DNA from: Jacaranda mimosifolia
Lineage: Eukaryota > Streptophyta > Magnoliopsida > Lamiales > Bignoniaceae
Assembly: GCA_018894105.1 (NCBI GenBank)
Contig: CM032129.1
Coordinates: 27,173,468-27,237,467 of the forward strand
DNA length: 64,000 nucleotides
Direction: 5' to 3'
Shown here: piece by piece, positions 48,109 through 58,760 of the stretch
How the letters are laid out: each line of letters opens with the position of its first letter
How positions within the stretch are numbered: position 1 is the first letter of the stretch
Translations under genes and position numbers: made by a program
Notes under the pieces: generated by a model
Database searches by the model: none
What the model was told of the DNA's origin: nothing
What the model saw: only the letters and a program-made list of their open reading frames with translations

Positions 48109-48574
48109 GGGCCCGTTTGGTTTCATTTTCAATATTCATTTTCATTTTTTCCTCAAAATAAAAAATGAAAGTTATCACTATCTACACCCTTTTTCCAAAT
48201 ATTTTTATTTTCAAAACATTCTTTGATATATTCTCTCTCCATTTTCACCTTATTTCAATCTCTATTACTACATATATCTACTTTTTTATCTTTCCAATAT
48301 TTCTCAACCATTATTCACTACAAAAATATTATTTTATATTATTTTTCAAATAAATACATATCAAATCATCAATTTAAATTCAAATTCAAATTCAAAAAAT
48401 TTCTTCTTTTTAATACAAATACAATTCATTTTCACGTCTATATAAACCTATAATTTTAAACAACTCATCCAAATACAACTCATTTTCAAAAATACTTTTT
48501 TTAACTAATTTTTTATTATGCATTTTCACTACAAAAAATGAAAATGGCATAGAAAATAACACGAAACGGGGCCC
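48109..48574. mobile_element. Tourist-like MITE with TTA duplication
   Basis: GGGCCCGTTTGG at the left and its inverted counterpart AAACGGGGCCC at the right, flanked by TTA at 48106-48108 and 48575-48577. The interior is rich in 'cattttca'. The ends and 3-base TTA duplication fit Tourist/Harbinger MITEs. Confidence 0.88.
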
Positions 48575-48868
48575 TTAGGTTTTAAGCCCTGGGGCTGGGG
48601 TCTTAAGAATCGGAGCTATGTTCGACTACGCGTATATTGAGGTGAGCTATACTGTTCCACACTAATAGAGGGTAATATCACTATCACATGTAGTGATCAT
48701 CAAATAGCCACGTATGCAGACTATCTGAATTCTCGAGTCCAATTATCTGGACACAAATAAAATTAAAAGCACGGATCTAACGATTGTGAAGGTATTTTTA
48801 ATGACAACCAAAGGGTACTTTTATCTCTGAGATGGCTTTCCTTTGACTCATATTGTTATACATATGAG

Positions 48869-49198
48869 CCCGTTTGGTTTCATTTTCAATCCCATTATTA
48901 CATTTTTCATTATCTTAAAAATAAAATACATTATTCTTTACATATTTTCACACAACATTATTTTTATTTTTATTTTCAAAACATATTCTTCAATAACCCA
49001 ATAACTTATATCATCTCTCTATATTCCATTATCTCTATATCTCTCCACCTACAATTTATTAAAACCAACATAATCATTACATTTCCAACATTTCATCTAA
49101 ATACAAACTTATTTTCAATTCATTTTCACTAACTAACTTTCAAATTTTAGAAATGATGAAAATCAAAATTGAAAATCAAAATAAAACCAAACAGATAT
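48869..49198. mobile_element. Second MITE of the same family
   Basis: GAGCCCGTTTGGTTTCATTTT at the left and CAAAATAAAACCAAACAG at the right; 'cattttcaat' and 'attgaaaat' are also inverted. The extreme ends are diverged and no clean TTA pair is visible. Confidence 0.7.
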
Positions 49199-49299
49199 TA
49201 ACCAGTTTTTGTTCTTTCCTCAAAGAAATTTATGGCATATAATTCGTGTTGTGGCCTCCAAAATGGAGTCAAAAAAATCCTAAGATAAAAGCATTTTGG

Positions 49300-49440
49300 A
49301 TTCTTCATTCCATTTATTATTCTATTTTTTATTCTAATATGATGACTAGATACTAAGTGTATTTGATTTTTAATTAATTATTTTTATAAAAAAATATTTA
49401 ATATACTTCACATATATTCAGGATGTAGATTGAAGATAAA
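49300..49440 (+). mobile_element. Short MITE, copy 3 of 3
   Basis: Matches 9990-10150: 'ttattctaatatgatg', 'actaagtgtatttgatttt' and 'attatttttataaaaaaata'. Ends 'ggatgtagattgaagataaa'. Confidence 0.55.
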
Positions 49441-49496
49441 AACCATTAAAAAGAAAAAGGAGTTAGAACAATGCTTTGATGTGGATGTGGATGTGC

Positions 49497-49880
49497 ACTA
49501 GGGGTGCAATCAAGTCGAGTCAAACTGAGTTTAGGCAAAATTTTCGAGAGCTCGAAATATATATTAGGCTCAAGATTGAGCTCGAGCTCAACGAGCCTAA
49601 AATTTTAAACTCGAACTTGGCTCGACTCGACTCGATAAAACTCGAATTGACAAATGAATTATAAAAAATTACACGCTTGAGCTCGAGTTCAAAATAAAAA
49701 AAAAGGTAATACAATATATATTTATTAATAAAATAAAAAATAATAGTTAATTATATATTGGCTCGCGAGTAGATACAAACAATTCGAGCACCATTTAGTT
49801 CAACTAAAGCTCAAAATAGCTCGAATTCAGCTCATGAGGCTCGCGATGCGGCTCTACTTATTTGCACTTCTAACGTGCGT
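49497..49880. mobile_element. Dispersed 'gagctcg' repeat, copy 2
   Basis: Starts 'aggggtgcaatcaagtcgag' and ends 'atttgcacttctaacg', so 'gtgcaa/ttgcac' is inverted near the ends. Dense ctcgag, gagctcg and ctcgcga words. Related to 39335-39765. Confidence 0.5.
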
Positions 49881-50344
49881 GACTGCGCATAAAGTAGCTT
49901 TCCTTTTTTATTTTTTTCATATTTTCTAATTAAGGATAAAATCTATTTTGTTAAGAATTCAACATTTGAGGCTAGTTTCAAAAATCAAATAAGGCGGTCC
50001 ATGTCTCTCTCTCTCTCTCTCTCTCTCTAAAGGAATGGTCACTGTTATGGAATCTTATGACCTTTCATTCCATATGGCAACATCCATTTAACTCAAAGAA
50101 AAAAAAAGGTTTAAACAGAAAAAGAATAAAGGACAATTTCATTAAATATAATATTAAACTGACATAGTCATTCGCTAAGAACGAAAACGGGTTAGCTTTA
50201 GATGCATTAGCCAATTTGATCTATCAAAATTTTCATAAATGCGACATTTAGTTTCTCTGAACTCGAGATTCAGCAAGTTAGACTTGTTAGAATTGTATTA
50301 TGATTTTTAAATTATTTTTTTTTTATAAAAATAATATTGACAAA

Positions 50345-51465
50345 TTCTTTGAATATGAAAAAAAAATTTACTAACTGAGAAGTGAGAATTAGTTATTATA
50401 ATATATGCATCAATAATTAAAAATCTTAAAAGTATTTATTACTTTCATATATATTAAAAATGTAAACTATTTGTTAATATTGTATTATTATTTTAATTTA
50501 TAAAAATATTATATTTATATTTTATACATAAATTTATATTCAGCATATATATGTAAGCATCACACAAATTAAATAATTAATCAATATATAATTGATTCAT
50601 CTACACATCTAATATTCGATGTATTCAATACAATTTTACAAATATATTACATAAAGAAAAACAATTGATGATACGGAAGAGACAATGAGGTGATATATTT
50701 TATAAATAATTTATTGAATTTATAAAGTTGTTTAAAAGTTAGCTGTTATCTTATTAGAAAAGTATTAATGACAAGGGTTTGGGGCATTTTTGAATACAAA
50801 AAGTAGAAGACAAATCATTTTTTTTAAATTACATATATAACACATGTATGATAATGTAAAATTTCATGGGGGTTTAGGATGTGAATCGGAGGGTTACTCC
50901 GATCTACCTGGTGATGGTCGAGCTCAGGGTTACTGCAATGATACTTTTTACATAAGCAAATGTGAAGATTTCTAAGTAATGGGGCAACTCAAACAATATT
51001 TGATTAGATAAGGTAAAATTCATTTTATCTTTTCAATGTAAAATAATCCCATGTATTTTAATTGGCTTAAATTCCATCCTTCTATCCATCCTCTGGCAAC
51101 ACTTGGGCCAAATTAAAGGGCGTTTTAATAATTTCTTGTTTAATAATTACACAAATAAATAACATAACAAAATTTGAGCCATCAATTTTTACGTGAGTAA
51201 TCCGAACCATAAAACTCATTGATAGTAAAATGAAAGTGGAGCAAAATTGATAGGGTTGTGTCTTAAGATTAAAATATGAAATTCATGCTAATTCTATTAA
51301 ACTATTTATTGCAAGGAAAATTGTAATGCAAGTAGTCTCAGGAAACTATAAAGACAATTATACAAATTACTATATCAAGATATATTGCCACAATTAAGTA
51401 ATCAAATAGTGGGGCTTATGGCCTTGATTTTAGTAATCTATTCCAAAAGTATATATGAAGAATTT
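50345..51465. other. AT-rich DNA in copy C, no gene
   Basis: Nothing recognisable apart from a small GC-richer island at 50870-50935. That island has no open frame of note. Confidence 0.45.
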
Positions 51466-51489
51466 TCATAAGTTTTGAAGCACAACATG

Positions 51490-51860
51490 AAGGGTATATT
51501 CTGTTGGAGCGAATTGTTGTTTCCTCTTTCCTAAAGAGGCCATACAAGGATGAATCGTTTGCTATAGTGGCTTTGGATGCTAACTCTAGAAATTTTCCAA
51601 CTGCAGGTACTCTTATTTTTTTAATTTTATTTTATTTTTATTTTTTAAGATTATTTCCAAATTTGTTTTATTTTTATTATGCTATTCTTTTCCAATTGCA
51701 GTGATGGTTTGTGAAGGGATAATGAAGATAGTTGGAAATATTTTTTGATTACTTTAATACTTATGTGCAAGATGAAAGAGTTATTACTTTCATGAGTGAC
51801 AGGCAAAAAAGGATTGAAAAAGCCAATTAATTCAGTATTTCCAGTCTTAAGGCAAAGGTG
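51490..51860 (+). pseudogene. MULE (MuDR-type) transposase fragment
   Basis: The first part reads SFLKRPYKDESFAIVALDAN..FPTA, matching the 'DGxxLKGPYKG..AxxxDANN..FPIA' block of plant MULE transposases. After 95 bases the match resumes in another frame: VMVCEG, NEDSWKYFL, YFNTYVQDERVITFMSDRQK and SVFPVLRQRC, the familiar 'E..xSWxWFL...FxSDRQKGL...VFP' block. Stops and shifts make it inactive. The interruption is flanked by a 14-base direct repeat (TTTTCCAAYTGCAG at 51593-51606 and 51688-51701). It runs GT...AG like an intron and is T-rich. Confidence 0.75.
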
Positions 51861-52329
51861 TTGACTGCTGTGTTAGCCGCTAGGCAGCTGTAAAGAGTCC
51901 AGCAAGTTTTAGTTTACTTATTCGCAAAAATTTATCTGAAAAAAAAGCATCAATATCTAAATTACAATTAAAATTAAATAAAATAAATTTTCAAATTTAA
52001 ACCTATCGTTGGATGCAACAAAGGGTTTAAAAGCTAGTTTTATATGTAAATTTATGTCCAACACACATATATAATATAAGCCTCACATAAGTAAGTACAC
52101 AACAAACACACACACAAAATAGTTTAATTGAATTAGGTTTGGATCCCTTCCAAATTAAAGAAGCTCGTTTATAATTTAAAATCCTCCCGGCCGTATAAAA
52201 TTAAACATTTTCGAGGCAAGTTCATATTTAAGCCGACGTATTACCATCCCTATTCGTCATTCCAAGGAGACGCAAAACTTAAAGTCCAATCTGAAATCGT
52301 CAAAATATTGTCCCATCATTGAATGCGTT

Positions 52330-53645
52330 TGTCTGACAATTCTGAATCTCTCTTTCAATAAGGTGGAAAGGTTGTAGGGCCTAGCCAGGCAAACATAATC
52401 AAAGTGTGTGAGAAAATTTGACAATGATTGGTTATGTTTACTAAAACAAAATTATTTTTGGGAGATTGTAACGTGACATACATCTATTTTAGCTTTAAAT
52501 ATCAAAATAAGTCTTCTCAAAATGTTCTTTTCTTTCCTTCATTATTCCCAAAAATCCTTCATTTTCCATATTTTTTTTTATTATTATTCATTAACTAAAA
52601 AATATTACTAAATTTCATTTTCACCCCCAAACGCCCAACAAAAAGTATTGATTTGATGTAAAAAATATCTCCTCTCAAATTATTTCATATATATTTATTA
52701 TTTTAATATTATTTAATATGTAATTCAGTTAATAAACATATTTTCTATTTAATATAATCAAATAAATTTAATTATGTATATAAATTATTTTAGATATGTT
52801 TAACTATTTAATTTTTTTTAACGCTTTAGATTTTGATTTTGTTTAATTGATTAATTATTAGTATGTTAGACGTAAGTTTTTTATTTTTTATTTTTTTATT
52901 TTTATTAATAAATAAATTCAACTAAATTTAATTATATTATTTAAGATGAATTTCTATTTTAATATTATAGAATATATAATTTTAGATTATTAAATTATGG
53001 TTACATAAAGATAATAGATTTTTAATTTTATTTTTTAAATTTTACTTACTTTATTTCTTAATTAATAAGTAATTTAAACTTAATCTAATTAAATTATTTT
53101 AATTATTACTATTATTTTAATATTACTAATTATTGTGTAATCTAAAATTATACAAGCTATTTTATTTAAGAAATGAATTTAATATTTAATTTTTTAATTT
53201 ATTACTTTTTTTTAAATTAATAGATAGTTTAATTAAATATAAATATAATTAGATTATTTAACTTGAATTTAAAGATTATTCCATATTTATGAAATTTTAT
53301 TAATAAAAAATATATTTAAATTTATTATGAGTAATTTAAATAATATTAAAATTACACTCCTATGGTATGAAAAATATTACAAATAGGTCCAAGGGTATTT
53401 CTAATTGAAAAATAATCATAACAGTAACCAGGGAACATTTCTGAATTTTCATGCAAAATTTTTGATGATATCAGTATTTTTTTGAACAGAGGCTAACAAA
53501 CTTTCAAAAATGTAAGACGAAACAAAACATTATAGGGATTTATAATTTCTTCAAACCTTTGAATTTTTGGGTAAATAGGCCAAACCTCATGGTGTTTGGG
53601 TAATTAACCTTAAAAAGTTTTAAATATATTATATCAAACACCGTC
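52330..53645. other. AT-rich DNA in copy C, no gene
   Basis: Long runs of 'ttaattaaatt' type sequence. No open frame, element end or tandem unit that I could define. Confidence 0.45.
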
Positions 53646-54250
53646 TAAGTTCCAATAAATAAAAATTTATATTTGAGTAAAATCACAGTGGCCCGACTTG
53701 GTTTTGTTGAAGAAATAAAATAAGTGTATAGACATTCAGGCTTGGTCCAATCTGATTGGGTTACCCATATTTATGTTTTCTTCAACTTGAATTTAAGGCC
53801 CATGGCTACAAGATTGCTTCAAAGTCTCCTCATGAAAATTTATCATTGCCACAGATGTGGCAAATTTGGCCCAATAAGGACCAGCCCGATGACTCTACCC
53901 TTTAGATTTCCTGTTAAGGTCTGGCCCAATAGAAACTGGTCTTGGATCGTCATAACAGTTACAGATCTAGTTTGGATTGGGTTTAAATTAATCAGTCATG
54001 TCAACAAGAAGTTACTGTGGGTAATCCAAAAAAGTGCTCCTGAGATCTGCATTTTATTCCGGTCAGGTTAGCCTCACTTCACCGAACCTGCATCTACTAA
54101 GTCACACTCGTATCGAAGGGCTCAGTTTAGACCATGTACGCAAAAACTCACCTGCTGGATGATATCTATTAATACTCTATGCCACAAAATATTTACAAGT
54201 AAGCAAACATTAATTAACTATTTATGTTAAGTTTTTACCAAACGTTATCT

Positions 54251-55865
54251 ATAGTTTCTATTTTTAAATATTAACTTGAGCATTAGAGAATTTTCGCTTG
54301 ACAACTCTCAACGACTCTAACCTATTTCTAGTTTCATAATACAGACTTTAATCAATGAATTAAAATTTTAACAATTCAGTATTTGACTAGAAGATTATTT
54401 TCTAAACTTATTATATAACAAGTAAATTACACTTACCACGTAATTGTTGTCCAACTTAAGAAACGCACCCATCATATGGGAAGTGTAAACAAATTTTCCG
54501 GCCAGATACTTAGGCATACTTTGAAATTAGTAGTGCTAGGTTAATATGTTTTGCTCCGACCAGGATCAAGCATTCTTCATATGATTCAGCTGCTAGCCCT
54601 TGCTAATCAGGTCAATTTCGTTCATCATTGTCTGTTATGTCATTTCTCAAAGAAACAATAATTTTTATAGAATGCAAAACAGTTGAATGGCTCTTATACT
54701 CCTGTAAGGGCATCAAACTCTTTTGTGGATTCTTGAAAACTTTTCTACAGCAGAAAATCATTAGCACCAGATTAGGTGATGCAAGCAGTGGGATCCAACT
54801 CCCATTCATCCTCACCAACAAACAATTAACAATATGAAATCTCTGCTTTTATCATTAATAAAGATTCAGGCTCTCAATCGGATCCCAATAAATCAGTTTA
54901 TTTATATGAGTTCTAAGTTCTTGAAAAGAAAATAAAAAGTTTATATCTACGCAGTTCGTTTAAGTAAGGTTTAGATTAAAATCTAACTCTAAATGTATCC
55001 AAAAGTCCTGTTATAGATAATCACTCAAGGTATTTATAATAACTATATATTATGTATAATCTGTACTAAATTTGTCCTTGTGGGGTATACGTAATTTCGC
55101 CATGTATATGCAGATTTACTGTCTATTATATCATTCTTGGACGACCTCTATTTTCTTGATGACGCCATGAATTCGATGATCTACGGCCGAGAATGGGTCG
55201 GAATTAATCTTAATATTGGGCAGATTCATATCTAATTTTCTCATTATCCAAATCTTTCCTCATCAAATAATGACATCATTAGGGGCTTAATTAGGGGATT
55301 GTTTTCCATTTGTTGAAGCATTGAAGGCTGAGTTGAGACAAAAAAGCCGCAAAGGCAAGTCTTCCATGGACCCAAGTTAAGACAACTTGGTAATGGGCCT
55401 GCAGGGTGTTGAGAAGTCATTTTCGAAGGCTAAACCCCACTTCTATTCCTCCCTTAGTCACCTTTCCACTCATTAACAAAATCTGGTCGTCCTCAATTTA
55501 CGGGTGTTCATACTTATATGCCAAGCGCCAGTCATGCTTTCAGGCCACTCGCCTCTTTTCTTGGTCAGAAATTCCAGAGCCTCTCCTTAATTTTTCCTGT
55601 CGGGTTGTTTAGGTTTTCAACCTCATGAAGTACCATTATGTCTGTCTGTACAATTCAAGTTAATGTACTGTACGTAGTTTTAAATTTTTAGGATTTTGCT
55701 TGACTTCTCTAGTGACACTTGTACAAAGGTTGATCTTTAATCTCGCCCGGTGGAATTCATTTCGATCATTGTTAACTCAATGGCGATTTCGTGTCCGAAT
55801 TGGATTTGTCATAATTCGTTGTCGAAAATTTTATTTGGAACCGTCTCTCTCACGCCATGCATCTT
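54251..55865. other. Intergenic DNA, no recognised gene
   Basis: Moderately mixed composition. Patches at 54600-54840 and 55300-55640 are less AT-rich. 54612-54821 (minus) is open for 69 codons, but I recognise no family and see no splice context that would extend it. Confidence 0.4.
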
Positions 55866-55869
55866 AGTT

Positions 55870-56290
55870 CTCTTAATCTGGTCATTGTAATGATAAAATA
55901 ATAAATGACATAGTAAAAATTATCATTAGTGATATATGAATTAAGTGATAAAAAATTTCTTTTGTTACTAATGATATTTTTTAAATGATAACAATATTTA
56001 TTTTTTTTCATAATATAACTTAATAGTGACAAAAACTATCATATTAAATTCTCACCTTAACAATTAGAGGCACTCTTAAAATGATAACCTAATGACAAAA
56101 AAAATTATCACTATAATTTGTGACAATATTTGAATTGCCAATAAATTGTGAAAATAGTTGTGTCACTAATTGTCAATATTGACAACTTAAACACTATCCT
56201 TATCAATATTTATTTGATAAAAACTATTAAAGTGACAATATAAATTTTTTTATCAATTGATAACAACTTCTATATTATCACTTACTATTT
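55870..56290. repeat. Interspersed gtgac/gataa repeats, possible DNA-element terminus
   Basis: Many short direct and inverted words (agtgataaaaa, tatcatta, gtgacaat, tagtgacaaaaactatca). The texture resembles subterminal repeats of CACTA-type elements, but no terminal CACTA is seen. Confidence 0.3.
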
Positions 56291-56496
56291 TTAACTAATT
56301 TATCCTTTTTCTTTTAATAGTAGGTCAGTCTTTTATACACACAATCTCCTACCAATCCATTAGTTCATCAGTGCAATCCCAATCAACATATAACAAATGA
56401 TTTTATAATCGATGATTTTAAAATAATTTATAAATTATTTTCATTCTTTTTACTTTTTCCTGCACTTTTTAATTTAAAATCCTCTTTTCATATATA

Positions 56497-58342
56497 TCTA
56501 TACTATTATATATAGCACAACGGTGTGGGACCTACAATTATGCAATTTTGATTACAATTTTGGCCAAGTGGCAAATTTTTAAAATTTTGAGTTTTTTAAT
56601 TAAATTCAAAATTTTTATTAATTGTTGATTATTATCCTAACCGATATGATCGTATCTTATCTCTGATTTTCTTTCAACAAATAAATTTAAAATTCAAAAG
56701 GTATTTTATGAGCACCAAATTAAGGACTCATACAAAAAAGTTATTCTATAAATTTCATCCCATTAAACAAATCATAACTTATTTATCTCTGCTTCCACTC
56801 TTCCCCTTCTTCTTCTTCTTCTTCTCCTCCTTTTCCTTCAAGATAACTTTTTTATTCTAAATCTTCAAGTGAACTTTCATTACATTCTATCAGCATTCAT
56901 ATATTTTTTTCATTTTATATTGATTCATTTTCAATATACGCATTAGAAACATAGCATCATGTATAGATGTATTTGTTGCTCAATTATCATTTAAATCTTT
57001 GTTTTTCTTTCTTTCTTTCTTTCTTTTTCTTTTTTTTTTTTTTTGTATGTGTGTGTGTGTGATAAATAAATATTTTGCTGATAATAAAAGATATTATAAC
57101 ATAATTGTAAGTAGATGATCTATATTTAACAATGATAAACCTAGAAGATTAGAAAATATTTTTCTTTTCAATTACTTGCAAATCACATTACTTATTTTTT
57201 CCCTTTATTTTCACTTTCACCTTTGTCATTTGGGGTTTTGAACCTTTACCATGATGTGTAAGGTATTTCTTTAAGTTGCAAGTTTTGCTCTTTTTCTTTT
57301 TTTTTTTTCTTTCTTTTATCAATTATAATAATTTGGTTTAGTTTGTAATTTATTACAATTCTTTTTTGTTGGGTTAATATTTTTATTCAATATTCTCTAA
57401 GTTCATATGTATTTTTCTTTTCTCTGTTTTGGACAATAAATATCATGTTTGAAAGGTATCTTTTAATTCTAATTTTGTTGTGGTTTTTATTCATTTTTTT
57501 TATCAAATTAATTCAACTTTTTCAAGTTACCTTTGTGTAAATAATGTATGTATAATATACATATAGATTTACATATATATATATATATATGCACCAGTTT
57601 TTCACTTTTCATGTTTACTTGGTTTAATTTTTAATTTGTTTTTCATTTTCATTAATTAATTTAGCTTTATTTATTCATTACAAATCTTTTTATTTGATTA
57701 ATTGAATAACCCAAGTTTCTTTATAAATATCCTATTTTGATGTGTCACATAATTTTTGTAGTTTTATCCCTATTTATAATTTTTTTTTTGTATGCAACAA
57801 GAATTTCTCAAACAATATTTTATATATTTCTGAACTGATTCTGGATTTAATATAGAATATTTAAACTAATAAAGAATCTTAGTATTTTGGACCAAAATAA
57901 TTTTATTACTAAAGATATTTTGAAATAGTTAAGATTTGTATTTTTTATGTAAAACCACTTGACCAAAATGAATTAGATCATGACTTGAAATCAAAGTCGT
58001 TGATTCTCTATAAGATAAAGTTTGAAGTGGATAAGGTGTTGATATATAAATATATATATATTCCCTCATATGTTATGTATTTTGCTCTCTTCACATTAAT
58101 AATTTTATTTAAAGTACTATAACATTTTTATTTTAATGAATACTATTAAATATTACTACTTAACTATTTAAAATAATATTTTCTTTTAAAAATGATAATA
58201 TTTTTTATAAAATATGAAAAATTGTAATAACTTATATGTAAAATTACAAAAAATTAGCTGTATATTTATTTATTTTTTTATTTGTTAGTTAAATGGATAT
58301 ACCCGTGCTAGGATGCAATTGTTACTTTATAATGATTACTAA
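56497..58342 (+). mobile_element. Possible Helitron
   Basis: Starts TCTATACTATTATATATAG, the typical 5' end of plant Helitrons. Near the right end ACCCGTGC (58301-58308) looks like one arm of the usual terminal hairpin, with a decayed second arm. CTAA (58339-58342) fits CTRR. The 3' host T is not present and no Rep/helicase frame exists, so this is tentative. It holds CT-rich, (TG)n and (TA)n tracts. Confidence 0.35.
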
Positions 58343-58439
58343 ACAACGAATTTCCGTACAGTATTAGTTTAAATTTACCCGAAAATTAGACATTTTGTGG
58401 GGGCCACCAAATAGAAATAAAATCTCTTGTCAATGGATA

Positions 58440-58760
58440 TCAACGAGTCACTGTCGAACCTAACCCTGACATCCCACGGCGAAAATTTTGCTCACGCGCG
58501 GAGCGCGGATGGCGGATGTAGGATTCTACAACTTACATATTTATTTATAGGCCTGACGTCCGCATACTTCAAACAGAATATTTGAGAGAGAACCCATAAT
58601 AAAATTTCTGAATTAGATTTCTTCGGAATGCTGTTTTTATCCGCTGCTTTGCTTTTTGTTTGCCGCAGAATTTGAGAAGAATATCTTATTATTTTCACGA
58701 AGAAAGTACTGACAATGGATCGTGAGAAGCTGCAGTTTATTTCTCCAACGGAGGATTAAT
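58440..58760 (+). promoter_or_regulatory. Promoter-like island with a very short open frame
   Basis: A GC-rich cluster (CACGCGCGGAGCGCGG near 58495) is followed by a TATA-like ATTTATTTATAGG (about 58537-58550). After a roughly 165-base leader, an ATG (58715) opens 14 codons (MDREKLQFISPTED, stop 58757). It could be a decayed gene start or a captured promoter. No downstream exon was found. Confidence 0.3.

Larger units (their letters stand above)
46925..54250 (+). repeat. Segmental duplication, copy C (diverged, interrupted)
   Basis: Collinear islands: 46929-46990 with 10490-10555 ('gagcaagcattgaa..tctactt'); 49200-49310 with about 10700-10800 and 15890-15960; 49900-50340 with parts of 11840-12650 and 18240-18315 ('ttcaacatttgaggct..caaataaggcggtcc'); about 52060-52320 with 30160-30420; 53650-54240 with 33990-35080. 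The sequence between is inserted or too diverged to align by eye. It contains no copy of the transporter. Confidence 0.7.

Noticed and set aside
54612..54837. Open frames of 69 codons on both strands
   Set aside because: Both strands are open over the same stretch and neither resembles a known protein.
54250..56490. A second transporter copy expected downstream of segment C
   Set aside because: No MFS motif or transporter-like frame was found; the duplication stops before the gene.
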